A DNA stretch of 64,000 bases from Alphaproteobacteria bacterium (lineage in GTDB: Bacteria > Pseudomonadota > Alphaproteobacteria > UBA6615). The stretch lies in NCBI GenBank assembly GCA_021774575.1, contig JAJFIX010000040.1, positions 19,104 through 83,103 of the forward strand. Direction: 5' to 3'. Shown piece after piece: positions 28,954-38,534 of this stretch. A program made the translations under genes and the position numbers. Below the pieces are notes generated by a model that had not been told where the DNA came from, ran no database searches, and saw only the letters and a list, made by a program, of their open reading frames with translations. Each line of letters starts with the position of its first letter. Position 1 is the first letter of the stretch.

Positions 28954-30072
28954 TTAATCGGGCATGAAATTTATGCGGGCGGTGGCCATGATCGGGATCG
29001 ACAAGTCGGTGCTCCAATCGTTGAGACCCTGGGCACCCCCCGACAGGGCAGAATCGTCGGCCGTTAGGCTGCCGTTATAGTGAAGCCCGGTTTCCAACCC
29101 AACCGAGAGACGATCATTGACGTCGTAGAGTAAGCCGGCGCCAAGTCCCAATTGAAACGTTGTGCTCTGGTTGTAATAGCTGGAATCTGCATTATCGTCG
29201 TTGCCCAGATCGACACCGTTGAGCTCTAAAGCCAGGTCGATCGCGCTAACGAATTTAACCCCTACAGAAGCCGAGACAAAAGGCGTCAGCCGCTTTTCGG
29301 GGTTGATGAAGCGGCGAACACCGGTCCCCAGATAGAAAGAATGATAGTCGGAAAATTGACCTCGGATTTCGTCGTTTCGGTCGACCATGTTGATGACACC
29401 GCCGTTCGAGACATCAGCCGGGCCACTAAACGAGAACGCGTCAAAAGACATGCTTTGAGCAAATGCATAGGAAATGCCGCCATAGATTTCGGTATTGCGT
29501 GAGAGGCCCAAGCCAAATTCACCACCAATGGAAATCTTTGGATAAAATACGTCGCCGAAATTTTGGCTTTGGGAGTCAATACGGGTGCCTGCTAGCGGGC
29601 TGATCGTGGTTTCACCGATACGAATAGTTTCGCTGAACTGATACTCCTCAAAGGCCATGCCATATATGGAAAAACCAGTTCCAACATAGGGCGAGAAGGA
29701 GAACTGCCCCCGGGAGGGCCGCTGCCGTACCGGCTCCAAATCGTTCCCATAATAAACGCCGTAAGCGAATGAGCCTGCCTCACGAAAGAAACCTGTACCC
29801 TCCGGTTCCGGGACAGGGGCGCCATAATAACCACTTCTCGGATCCTCGCTGTCGCGTCGCTGCTGCTCGATGGACCGCGAATCAGCCCCCGTATAATTAG
29901 GTAATCTGTTTAAGGAATCGATGAATTCTTGGCGTTGGTCCTGGGGCAAATCGGACATGTCAATGGTAACGGTGTCTTTAATAAAATGGCGACCCTCATC
30001 TTGGGCAAGTACCGGTTGTGCCACGACGAATGATAAACACAGCAATGCACACGAGAAAGAAAAGCTCTTCAC
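28954..30072 (-). CDS. Outer-membrane beta-barrel protein
   Basis: Signal peptide, alternating beta pattern, 'FSFSPYVGTGFSIYGMAFEEYQ..ISIGGEFGLGLSRNTEIYGGISYAF..VGLETGLHYNGS', aromatic-rich C-terminus. Confidence 0.75.
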   Translation of the reverse strand: MKSFSFSCALLCLSFVVAQPVLAQDEGRHFIKDTVTIDMSDLPQDQRQEFIDSLNRLPNYTGADSRSIEQQRRDSEDPRSGYYGAPVPEPEGTGFFREAGSFAYGVYYGNDLEPVRQRPSRGQFSFSPYVGTGFSIYGMAFEEYQFSETIRIGETTISPLAGTRIDSQSQNFGDVFYPKISIGGEFGLGLSRNTEIYGGISYAFAQSMSFDAFSFSGPADVSNGGVINMVDRNDEIRGQFSDYHSFYLGTGVRRFINPEKRLTPFVSASVGVKFVSAIDLALELNGVDLGNDDNADSSYYNQSTTFQLGLGAGLLYDVNDRLSVGLETGLHYNGSLTADDSALSGGAQGLNDWSTDLSIPIMATARINFMPD

Positions 30073-30138
30073 GGGCCACCTCCAGGTTGAATATTCCAGG
30101 AGCTATTCTTTCGCACTATGCTTTGATTCGACGCAATA

Positions 30139-30243
30139 GGCGCCAAAATGCGCGGCATCGACCTAACCTGGGCCAAACTCGAAACCGCCATACTCTGGCG
30201 CACCAGACTGCCCGGCGGGCAGGTGGTGATTAGGGGCCGTTAG
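30139..30243 (+). pseudogene. 3'-terminal shard of a pentapeptide-repeat gene
   Basis: Ungapped 105-bp match including the stop codon to 26174-26278 (12 mismatches by hand count). Confidence 0.85.
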
Positions 30244-30263
30244 AGGGGGGGGCGGGCCACCAG

Positions 30264-30902
30264 TCACAGCTCCCCCACCGAATGGGGGTCGATGGCGTAA
30301 GGATATGTGGTGGTCAAAAATCCATCTTGGGATTGGACCCGGGCAATCCACGCCGTGACGTTTTTATAATCGGCCAGTGGTAGGTTGGCCTCGTCGGCTA
30401 AATGCACATAGGCAAAGACCGCCATGTCGGCCACCGTATAATCGGTGCCGCCGAGAAATGGGTTGCGGCCCAGCTCGGCGTCGAGGATCGCTAGCGACTT
30501 TAACGAGAGGTCGCGTTTGGCGGCGATCAAATCGGGCGCTCGCGCCTTGTCTTTGCCGGTTTGCACCCAGTGGCGCAGCGTGGCGATGCCGCCTTGCACG
30601 ATCTCGGCTTCAAACAACAGCCATTGCAGGACTTTGGCCCGTGCTTGGGGGGTGGCGGGAAGATAGGCCGTGCCCTCGGCCAGAAAGGTGAGGATCGCGT
30701 TGGATTCGGCTAGGGTAAGACCATCGTCCAAGGCGATTGCCGGGACGGTGCCCGTCGGGCTGATCGCGCAGAACGCCGCCGTCCGGCCCTCGCCTTCAAA
30801 GATACTGACCAGCTTTATTTGAGCGGTTTGGCCCAAATGGTTCAGCAACAATCGCACCTTGTAGCAATTTTGGGACGGCAGATAATCATAGAGTGTAAGC
30901 AT
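30264..30902 (-). CDS. Glutathione S-transferase family protein
   Basis: 'MLTLYDYLPSQNCYKVRLLLNHLGQ..ISPTGTVPAIALDDGLTLAESNAILTFLAEG..YTVADMAVFAYVHLADEA'. Confidence 0.92.
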   Translation of the reverse strand: MLTLYDYLPSQNCYKVRLLLNHLGQTAQIKLVSIFEGEGRTAAFCAISPTGTVPAIALDDGLTLAESNAILTFLAEGTAYLPATPQARAKVLQWLLFEAEIVQGGIATLRHWVQTGKDKARAPDLIAAKRDLSLKSLAILDAELGRNPFLGGTDYTVADMAVFAYVHLADEANLPLADYKNVTAWIARVQSQDGFLTTTYPYAIDPHSVGEL

Positions 30903-31136
30903 GAGACGAAATCCTTCGCGCGGGTGAAATGAGCGGGCGATAATATCAGCCCCCCATTTGCCCGCATTCCGTTTCTTGCGATTGGGTCATTTTTATCCCC
31001 AACTACCTTTGTCCAGCCTGTTAATAACCGCGCCCTCACCCGGCTCCATCATGCTAGGGTCGGGGCGGCAGGATTATATCGTTTCGGTCGTATCGTTTCT
31101 TTGATTAAGCAGTGGTTTAACAGTGGAAGGAAGATC

Positions 31137-31475
31137 ATGATTACCGCGCGACATCTTGGCCCGCTTCTCCTCGCCGCTCTGTTCGGTGGGGCCACCTGGA
31201 CCCTGGCAACTCCAGCCAAGGCCGATCATTGTTATCACATCTCCAGCGGGATGATTTATTGCTACGACACCCTGCCCGCCAGCGTCACCCATCACGCTTG
31301 GCCGAGCAGCGATATCCCGCCACTGTCCCAGGGTCAGGCATGGGAATGCAATCTGATGTCCCATCCGCGAACCATTTGCGTGTCCTTTGACCCGGCATCG
31401 GAACCGCCGGTCATCCCAAAATATTTGGCCGATGACGAGAAATTTGGAACCGAGAACGATCCGCCAGAAAGTTAA
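31137..31475 (+). CDS. Small exported hypothetical protein
   Basis: MITARHLGPLLLAALFGGATWTLATPAKADHCYHISSG..; signal peptide. Confidence 0.55.
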   Translation: MITARHLGPLLLAALFGGATWTLATPAKADHCYHISSGMIYCYDTLPASVTHHAWPSSDIPPLSQGQAWECNLMSHPRTICVSFDPASEPPVIPKYLADDEKFGTENDPPES

Positions 31476-31559
31476 CGGAAAAGCCAATAGAGAGCCGGTA
31501 ACATCGGTCAAGATTTTAAAAGGCAGGTGGGGTTTTGAAAGGCCGGACCGGATAATGAT

Positions 31560-32108
31560 ATGAGCGCAATCAAACTCACCTTTTTGGGCAGTCTATTCAT
31601 TTTGGCAACGGGCGTCGGGCTGGTCTTTGTGCTGGCGACCTATATTTTGCCCGACAATTTGCCAGAGGGCCAGCCACAGACCCAAGTCGACGCCCCGGCA
31701 GAGCAAGTCGCAACCGCCTCGGTCCAATCGGCAAACACCGGCTGGTCGACGCAAATCAATGTTTCCCGCGACGGGCATTTTTATGTCGACGCCATGGTTT
31801 CGAGCACGCCGATCCGGTTTCTGATCGATACCGGTGCCTCTATGGTCGCCTTATCCCAAGAAGATGCGCGCCGGATGCATCTGCGCGTCGATGACGCCAG
31901 CTACACCCATAGCGTCATGACGGCGGGGGGAATGCGCCGTGCGGCCAAGGTCGATCTGGCCAATATAAGGATCGACGATAACTGGTTCTATAATGTCGAG
32001 GCGACAATCATCGACGGCAATGACGATGTCTCGATCCTCGGCATGAGCTTTTTGCGCCAATTGGAAAATTTTCAATTTAGCGACCGGGTGCTGACGCTTT
32101 TCTGGTAG
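31560..32108 (+). CDS. Clan AA (retropepsin-like) aspartic protease, TIGR02281-type
   Basis: 'VSSTPIRFLIDTGASMVALSQEDARRM..TAGGMRRAAKVDLANIRI..DDVSILGMSFLRQLENFQFSDRVLTL'. Confidence 0.9.
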   Translation: MSAIKLTFLGSLFILATGVGLVFVLATYILPDNLPEGQPQTQVDAPAEQVATASVQSANTGWSTQINVSRDGHFYVDAMVSSTPIRFLIDTGASMVALSQEDARRMHLRVDDASYTHSVMTAGGMRRAAKVDLANIRIDDNWFYNVEATIIDGNDDVSILGMSFLRQLENFQFSDRVLTLFW

Positions 32109-32144
32109 GATCGGCAAAACTAAAATCATTAATAGGAGCCACCC

Positions 32145-32459
32145 ATGCCCGACTTTGTCATCGCCTATCACGGCGGCACAAAACCCGAAACCCAAGAGGC
32201 CGGCGCCGCAGCAATGGAGAGATGGAAAGTCTGGGTCGCCGATCTCGGCGATGCGGTGGTCAATCCGGGCACGCCCTTGGGCCCATCGAAGTCCGTCACC
32301 ACCGACGGCGTATCCGACGGTGGTGGCCCCACTGCACTGACCGGGTTTTCAATCGTCACCGCCGCCGATATGGACGCGGCCCTGGTGATCGCCAATAAAT
32401 GCCCGTTCCTCGAAATGGGTACGATTGAGGTCGCCCAAATAATGACCTTCGACAGTTAG
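32145..32459 (+). CDS. YCII-like domain protein
   Basis: 104 aa 'MPDFVIAYHGGTKPETQEAGAAAMERWKVWVADLGDAVVNPGTPLG..GFSIVTAADMDAALVIANKCPFLEMGTIEVAQIM'. Confidence 0.7.
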   Translation: MPDFVIAYHGGTKPETQEAGAAAMERWKVWVADLGDAVVNPGTPLGPSKSVTTDGVSDGGGPTALTGFSIVTAADMDAALVIANKCPFLEMGTIEVAQIMTFDS

Positions 32460-32484
32460 GGACCAGTCCCCAAAGGACCAGTTC

Positions 32485-32691
32485 CTAGTCCCCAAGCATA
32501 GTTAGGGCAGCCCGCCGCTCGCCGGGTTTCAGCCGCAAGAACGCCTTGCGCGCTTTGGCAATATCTTGGTCGGTTCCGCTTTCCGCCGCCGATTTTAGAA
32601 TGATCGTCGTCGGATCGTCGGCACCGCAAATGAAAGCCAGCGCATTGGCCAGACGCCCCATAGCCTCGCGGTCAATTTTTAACTCGTCCAT
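32485..32691 (-). CDS. Small hypothetical protein
   Basis: 68 aa, well-formed: MDELKIDREAMGRLANALAFICGADDPTTIILKSAAESGTDQDIAKARKAFLRLKPGERRAALTMLGD. Confidence 0.55.
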   Translation of the reverse strand: MDELKIDREAMGRLANALAFICGADDPTTIILKSAAESGTDQDIAKARKAFLRLKPGERRAALTMLGD

Positions 32692-32724
32692 TTAACGCGT
32701 CCTCATAAGAAAATTCAGCCAAAT

Positions 32725-33567
32725 CTATTTTTCGGCCAGCACACCAAAATTTCGCACATGATACCCCGCCTTGCCCCGTTGGCGGGCAAATCGGGTGAGC
32801 ATGATCCGGGCCGGGCGCGGTTCCCAGTCGAGGATCCCCGCATCGTATGAAGGCAGTTGTTTGACCCGCCCATGCCAGGCGGCCAAATTGGGATAGCGCT
32901 CCATCGGCCAATCCATCAGCTCAAAACGATGGACATTCGGCATCCAGGCGATATCGGCCAAGCTCAGCCCATCCCCAACCAGCCAGTTGCGATCACCCAG
33001 CGCCGCATCGACAAGGGCAAACCCCGCATCGGTTCGATTAACGCAGTCGGTGACCATCTCGGCGGGCAGATAATCGGCCCCGTGATAGGCCCGAATAAAC
33101 CCGACCAGCACATCGTTTTTCACGTCCGCTTCAAAAGTCGCCAGATCCTGGTCGGAAATTTTACGCGCCGCGCGAAACAGAAATTCATGAGAGAGGACCT
33201 TCAGGTCATATTGCGCCTCTTCCGCCGCAACCAACCAACTCATCATCGCCGCAACGCCTTCGGCATGACTGGGGCGCAGGGTCGGTGTGGGAAAAACCGT
33301 ATCGAGATAATCGATAATATCGACGGACTCGGTCCGCAGCACCCCGTCATGCACCAACACCGGTACCAGGCCCTTTGGATTAATGGCGAGAAATTCCGGC
33401 GCCAAATTATCGCCGTGCAGCAGTTCCAATTGATGGCTTTCCCATTCCTGGTCTTTTTCCGCCAGCACCGTGCGCACCCGCTGGGAACAGCTGGATAAAT
33501 CATCGTGCCACAAATGGATACCGGTAAGCCCTGTTATCGTAGGATCGTTGTTTTCGACAATCGGCAC
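32725..33567 (-). CDS. Glutathione S-transferase family protein
   Basis: 'LWHDDLSSCSQRVRTVLAEKDQEWESHQLELLHGDNLAPEFLAINPKGLVPVLVHDGVLRTESVDIIDYLD'. Confidence 0.9.
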   Translation of the reverse strand: MPIVENNDPTITGLTGIHLWHDDLSSCSQRVRTVLAEKDQEWESHQLELLHGDNLAPEFLAINPKGLVPVLVHDGVLRTESVDIIDYLDTVFPTPTLRPSHAEGVAAMMSWLVAAEEAQYDLKVLSHEFLFRAARKISDQDLATFEADVKNDVLVGFIRAYHGADYLPAEMVTDCVNRTDAGFALVDAALGDRNWLVGDGLSLADIAWMPNVHRFELMDWPMERYPNLAAWHGRVKQLPSYDAGILDWEPRPARIMLTRFARQRGKAGYHVRNFGVLAEK

Positions 33568-33752
33568 TCTATGGTCCCCCGTTTTTCTCCGAAAGCTTTC
33601 CCGGCAGTAGCGCCATAGTAACAGACTAAGCTCGGTTTACGAGGGCTTGTCTGGGTCTTTCTTTTAGCGACTGGAAGGGGCCAAACATGTGGACATTTTA
33701 GCGGACATAATTTCATTCGCACTTGACACATATATATGATATTATTGACTTT

Positions 33753-34988
33753 ATGGACAATGATAAGTCGGACATAATGACAGACAAATATGAGGTCGAG
33801 GATCGTCAGGAATCCGTCACAGAAATGGAACCCCTGCTGATACCCGAGGGGGGCAAATTGCGTGGGGAGCTGGCCGACCTTGCACTGGAGCTGACCGCCC
33901 AATCAACCGGCCTGCGCCGGAGCCTGCCCGATGGTGTGGTTAAGGCGCTATCGGAACTCGTGCGATCGATGAATTGCTATTACTCAAACTTGATTGAAGG
34001 TCACGATACCCATCCAATTGATATCGAACGCGCGCTGAATGAAGATTACAGCAAGGATGCAAAAAAGCGCGACCTGCAACGAGAAGCCCGCGCGCATATC
34101 GTGGTACAGAAATGGATTGATGAGGGCGGTCTTAAGGGTAAAGCAACATCGCAGAAAGCCATCCTAGGTATTCACCAGCGCTTTTATGAGCTACTACCCG
34201 AAGATCTCCTTTGGGCAGAAAACCCCGGTACAAAAGAGCGAATAAGGGTAATAGCCGGCAAACTACGGCAAGCCGATGTCAAAGTTGGTAGACATATTTC
34301 AATTAGCCCTGGTTCGCTGCCGCGCTTTATGCGCCGCTTTGAAGACGTTTACGCCAATTCGGGAAAGGTCGATGCAATCATTGCTTCGGCCACCGCACAC
34401 CATCGCTTGTTATGGATGCATCCGTTTCTTGATGGCAATGGGCGTGTTGCCCGGCTGATGTCGTATGCCATGCTGCGTGATGCGCTAGATAAGGGTGGCA
34501 TCTGGTCCATTGCGCGCGGCCTTGCGCGAAACAAAACAGATTATTTGGACCACTTGGGCGCGGCTGATCTGCCGCGCCGCAATGACCTAGATGGCAGAGG
34601 CAATCTCAGCGAAGATACACTGGCCGAATTTGCCAAGTTTTTTCTAAAAACCTGCATTGACCAAGTCGCGTTCATGGAAAACTTAGTTCAGCCGGAAAAA
34701 CTGCGCGACCGCATCATGATATGGGCGCAAGAAGAAATCAGGGCCGATGCGCTACCGCAAAAATCCGGAATTATCCTCGAAGCCGTGCTGTACCGCGGTG
34801 AACTTCCACGCAGCCAGGTCGCCAACATTCTCAACAACACGGATCGCAATGCGCGCCGTATCACAAAGGCATTACTGGAACGTGGTGTCCTGACGTCGGA
34901 CGGTCCGCGCGCGCCACTGCGCCTGACCTTCCCTGCCGTTCTCGCCTCACGATGGATGCCGGGGCTGTATCCGGAGTTATCTGGTTGA
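33753..34988 (+). CDS. Fic family protein with class-II-like inhibitory motif
   Basis: Catalytic 'HPFLDGNGRVARLM' and N-terminal 'YYSNLIEG' (S/TxxxE[G/N]). Confidence 0.92.
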   Translation: MDNDKSDIMTDKYEVEDRQESVTEMEPLLIPEGGKLRGELADLALELTAQSTGLRRSLPDGVVKALSELVRSMNCYYSNLIEGHDTHPIDIERALNEDYSKDAKKRDLQREARAHIVVQKWIDEGGLKGKATSQKAILGIHQRFYELLPEDLLWAENPGTKERIRVIAGKLRQADVKVGRHISISPGSLPRFMRRFEDVYANSGKVDAIIASATAHHRLLWMHPFLDGNGRVARLMSYAMLRDALDKGGIWSIARGLARNKTDYLDHLGAADLPRRNDLDGRGNLSEDTLAEFAKFFLKTCIDQVAFMENLVQPEKLRDRIMIWAQEEIRADALPQKSGIILEAVLYRGELPRSQVANILNNTDRNARRITKALLERGVLTSDGPRAPLRLTFPAVLASRWMPGLYPELSG

Positions 34989-35014
34989 TGGAAGCAGACG
35001 CCGCGTGTCCGCCC

Positions 35015-35956
35015 TCACCCACCCGCCAGCCGGTCCAAGGATAATTCGGGAAATTTCTTCCAGGCTTTTGGCACCTCACCTTCGATCACGCCGCGCCAGG
35101 CCTGAAAGCGCTGCCACAGAATGTCGGTCACGGCGCGGATGCGCGCCGTGGTGCGCAAATCGGGGTGGGTGAGGATCCAGATGTCGTAGCCTTTCTCGGC
35201 GACCGAACGAGGGTGGCGTTCAAGCAACGGGTCGGTGTCGCCCATGAAACAAGGCAGGCGTGCCAGGCCGAGCCCGGCGCGCGCCGCCTCGTGCATCGCC
35301 AGCGCGGAGTTGAATGAGGCTTGAGTGCGGGCATCGGGAAAGATGTCGCGAAACCATTTGGCATTGGTGAGTGTATCGGCCGATTTTTGATAGGTATAGA
35401 CCAGCGCCGGGGTGCCCCCGTTGGCGGGAGCCAGGTAGCGGTCTTTGCGCCGGTAGAGATGATATACGGTCGCGGCGGCCCGGCGCCCGACCAGCGATTG
35501 GTGCGGCGCATTGGTATAGCGCACCGCGACATCGGCCTCCCGGCGCAGCAGATCCGAGACGATATCCGACGCGGCAAGCTGCAAATCAATTTCCGGGTGG
35601 TGGGTGAGCACCCGGCGGATCAACGCCATGCCGATGGTATTGAGCACTGAATCCGAAATGGTCAGACGCACTGTGCCGCTGAGCGCCATATCCTCACCGG
35701 CGATGCTGGCCTCAATACCGGCAAACTCATCGGCCACTCGCTCGGCAGCCTGGAGAATTTTCTCACCCGCCGTAGTTAACTTGAAGCCTGCCGGTGATTT
35801 ATCGAACAGTCGCGAGCCGAGCCGCTGCTCCAGGGATGCAATACGCCGCGCCACCGTCGTGTGATTGACCTTCATCGCTTCACCGGCTTGTTTTGCCGTG
35901 CCTTGGGTGGCGACGCTCAAAAAGAACCGCAAATCGTCCCAGTTCAGTGCTTGCAT
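35015..35956 (-). CDS. LysR family transcriptional regulator
   Basis: 'LNWDDLRFFLSVATQGTAKQAGEAMKVNHTTVARRIASLEQRLGSRLFDKSPAGFKLTTAGEKIL'. Confidence 0.95.
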   Translation of the reverse strand: MQALNWDDLRFFLSVATQGTAKQAGEAMKVNHTTVARRIASLEQRLGSRLFDKSPAGFKLTTAGEKILQAAERVADEFAGIEASIAGEDMALSGTVRLTISDSVLNTIGMALIRRVLTHHPEIDLQLAASDIVSDLLRREADVAVRYTNAPHQSLVGRRAAATVYHLYRRKDRYLAPANGGTPALVYTYQKSADTLTNAKWFRDIFPDARTQASFNSALAMHEAARAGLGLARLPCFMGDTDPLLERHPRSVAEKGYDIWILTHPDLRTTARIRAVTDILWQRFQAWRGVIEGEVPKAWKKFPELSLDRLAGG

Positions 35957-36121
35957 ATCATTTTCTTTTCAGTGGCTTTCATTCATTCATGATCATTCGA
36001 CCCAAATTATATATGCATATTAATGCGCATCGAAAGCGATTTATTGAGAATTGATATATATCTTTGCGTAATCTAACTATGACGCCACCGAACATGAAAT
36101 CTTTCCAGAGGAGGCAGGCAG

Positions 36122-36292
36122 ATGCGTAAACAACCCGCCACGAGAAAGACCCCAGTCAAACGGCAGGACAAACCACAGAACAATATGACTGCGGCGCTGG
36201 CCAGAGTGATCAATGCTGGCGACCGCCTGCGCCTATTTGATAGTATCGGTCGATTTATAAGCAGCGGATTTCTGCCGCGCCGCAGCCTGTAA
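36122..36292 (+). CDS. Short basic ORF, hypothetical
   Basis: MRKQPATRKTPVKRQDKPQNNMTAALARVINAGDRLRLFDSIGRFISSGFLPRRSL; below ORF-track cutoff; gaggagg-like RBS upstream (ccagaggaggcaggcagATG). Confidence 0.4.
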   Translation: MRKQPATRKTPVKRQDKPQNNMTAALARVINAGDRLRLFDSIGRFISSGFLPRRSL

Positions 36293-36351
36293 GGGCTAGG
36301 ACCGAGGCCAACACGAGATGAGCGGAATTCCAATATGCAAAAGGGAAACGT

Positions 36352-36747
36352 ATGATGACCGATCAAACTAGTTTGGCCCCTGCACCAGTCACCGGGGCCA
36401 TCCGCAACCCGTCCGACCCGAACCACTTCATGGTCGTGCAAAAAGTTGAAAAGCCGCTGCGTATCTGGCACGGCGAGACCCTATTGGCGGAAACAACCAC
36501 GGCGCTTCGATTGATCGAGGTCGGCAAAAGAATTCCCGAACCCCGCTACTATGTCGCCATGGCGGACCTGAAAGCAGAGCTCAGCCCGACAGAGAAAACC
36601 ACCCATTGTCCGCTCAAAGGCGATGCCAGCTATCTCGCCTTAAATGGCCAAGAACTTGCCTGGACATATGAGACCTTCGACTTCGCCGACATTTTATCAG
36701 GTCATGTGTCTTTTTGGGGCCCCGACATTCGAACCGCCGAAGGGTAA
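36352..36747 (+). CDS. DUF427 domain protein
   Basis: 'VRVWHGETLLAETTTALRLIE..PRYYVAMADLKAELSPTEKTTHCPLKGDASYLAL'-type. Confidence 0.9.
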   Translation: MMTDQTSLAPAPVTGAIRNPSDPNHFMVVQKVEKPLRIWHGETLLAETTTALRLIEVGKRIPEPRYYVAMADLKAELSPTEKTTHCPLKGDASYLALNGQELAWTYETFDFADILSGHVSFWGPDIRTAEG

Positions 36748-36839
36748 TCCCACTTTGGACCGAGCGGCGAGCACCGAATATCACGGCAGAGTTTTTAATC
36801 GGCCGGAAGAAAAACTTGTTGCGGACTCGCCCCTATATC

Positions 36840-36998
36840 GATCTGCCGCGCCGCAATGATCTTGATGGCAGAGGCAATCTCAGCAAAGAGACGCTAGCCG
36901 ACTTTGCGATGTTCTTTCTAAATAATTGCATCGACCAAATCGCGTTCATGGAAAACTTAGTCCAGCCGGAAACACTGCGCGACCCCACCATAATATGG
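36840..36998 (+). pseudogene. Internal fragment of a Fic family gene
   Basis: 159-bp ungapped match to 34566-34724 (20 mismatches by hand count): DLPRRNDLDGRGNLSKETLADFAMFFLNNCIDQIAFMENLVQPETLRDPTIIW. Confidence 0.85.
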
Positions 36999-37066
36999 TG
37001 GCCGTATCTTATTTTTCGCGATTTGCCTAAATTGGGTAAACCCTAGTACGAAAACGGGAGATATTC

Positions 37067-37468
37067 ATGATCCAAGAATTTCGCGATTTTGCCATGCGGG
37101 GAAACGTCGTTGATCTGGCGGTTGGTTTCATTTTGGGTGGCGCGTTCAGTACCATCGTCAAGTCGGCGGTTAACGATGTAATCATGCCGCCGGTCGGATT
37201 AATGCTTGGCGGCGTCGATTTTGCAGAAATGAGGATTATACTTGAAGAAGCGAATGAAGCTGAGGGCATCGCCGAGGTCGCAATAAGCTACGGCCTGTTC
37301 ATCAACAGCCTCATCAGCTTCGTCATTGTGGCCTGGGTTTTGTTCATCCTTATTAGAGCAATGAACAACGCCAAGAAAAAACAGGAAGAAACTGCGGCAG
37401 AACCGGCTGCACCACCCAAGCAAGAGGTCCTGCTGGAAGAAATTCGCGACCTGCTGGCCAAAAGCTGA
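37067..37468 (+). CDS. mscL: Large-conductance mechanosensitive channel MscL
   Basis: 'MIQEFRDFAMRGNVVDLAVGFILGGAFSTIVKSAVNDVIMPPVGLMLGGVDF'. Confidence 0.97.
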   Translation: MIQEFRDFAMRGNVVDLAVGFILGGAFSTIVKSAVNDVIMPPVGLMLGGVDFAEMRIILEEANEAEGIAEVAISYGLFINSLISFVIVAWVLFILIRAMNNAKKKQEETAAEPAAPPKQEVLLEEIRDLLAKS

Positions 37469-37582
37469 GTACGGGCGGCACCTGAAAACCAAAGACAAGC
37501 AACCAAGTCCCGCTTTGGGCAGGGCGGGAAAACGACTATCGTTGTAACGTCATTGTTGTAATGTCATTGGGCGGGCAATCAG

Positions 37583-38362
37583 GTGCCACCTCTCAAGGAG
37601 CCGATTTTGGCTAGTATAGTAGACGAATACGAAGCGGCCGAGCAGGCGGCGATCATCCGGCTGGAAGGCAAGGTTGTTACGGACTCTCCCCTCTATCGAT
37701 CCGGCCCGACCGATCCGCGTGACCCGCCGCCCTGGTATGACGAGCTTTCCCGCGATCCGCCGGTGCAGATCCTCGCCGGCGACGATCCACGGCTCCCGGC
37801 GATGCCTGCCAAGCCGACTTTGATCGATTATTTCACCTATCGTTTTGGGCCATCGCAGCATCTTCTGCAAAGTGCGCGACTGGCCAAAATTAATGGTTGC
37901 AGCGAGAAAATCGTTCTGGCCTGTTTGCTGCATGATATTTCGGTGTTTGGCCTGCTTGTGCCCGAACATGGTTATTGGGGGGCGCAACTGATCGCGCCTT
38001 ATGTCGATGAAGAGGTGAGCTGGGCGGTGCGCTATCACCAAGCATTGCGTTTTTTCCCCGACCCCGAGGTCGGCTATGAATACCCCCAAGCCTATATCAA
38101 CTGGTTTGGCCCAGACTATCAGGTCGACGACTATATTCGTCGTGATTACGACATTGCGCGAAATCACCAATGGTATATGTCGGCGCGCCATATCACGATC
38201 AACGACCTCTACGCCTTCGATACCGATATCATCGTTCCCATTGACGATTTCGTCGATCTGATCGGCCGCCATTTTCGCCAGCCGGAAGAAGGGCTGGGCC
38301 TCGACAATAGCCCGGCCGCCCATATGTGGCGCACGATCATGCGTCCGACAAAATTCCTTTGA
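37583..38362 (+). CDS. HD-domain-like protein
   Basis: 259 aa; 'FGPSQHLLQSARLAKINGCSEKIVLACLLHDISVFGL..VRYHQALRFF'. Confidence 0.65.
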   Translation: MPPLKEPILASIVDEYEAAEQAAIIRLEGKVVTDSPLYRSGPTDPRDPPPWYDELSRDPPVQILAGDDPRLPAMPAKPTLIDYFTYRFGPSQHLLQSARLAKINGCSEKIVLACLLHDISVFGLLVPEHGYWGAQLIAPYVDEEVSWAVRYHQALRFFPDPEVGYEYPQAYINWFGPDYQVDDYIRRDYDIARNHQWYMSARHITINDLYAFDTDIIVPIDDFVDLIGRHFRQPEEGLGLDNSPAAHMWRTIMRPTKFL

Positions 38363-38534
38363 GCCAAATGATTGGAGCCAAAATATATTTTTAGCGGCGC
38401 CATTTCCGAACACGTCACCTACTTTACGCCGCTCCGCGCTTGACCGGATCTGTCCAAAAAAACCGAAATCACATAAAAATATGAGATATCTGGGATGGAA
38501 GGGCCTGACGGGCATAATAAATACGGAGGGTAAG

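Noticed and set aside
26384-34988. KAP NTPase plus Fic plus AbiE remnant as one defence island
   Set aside because: They are separated by ordinary metabolic genes on both strands with no shared operon or mobile boundaries; no evidence that they act together.
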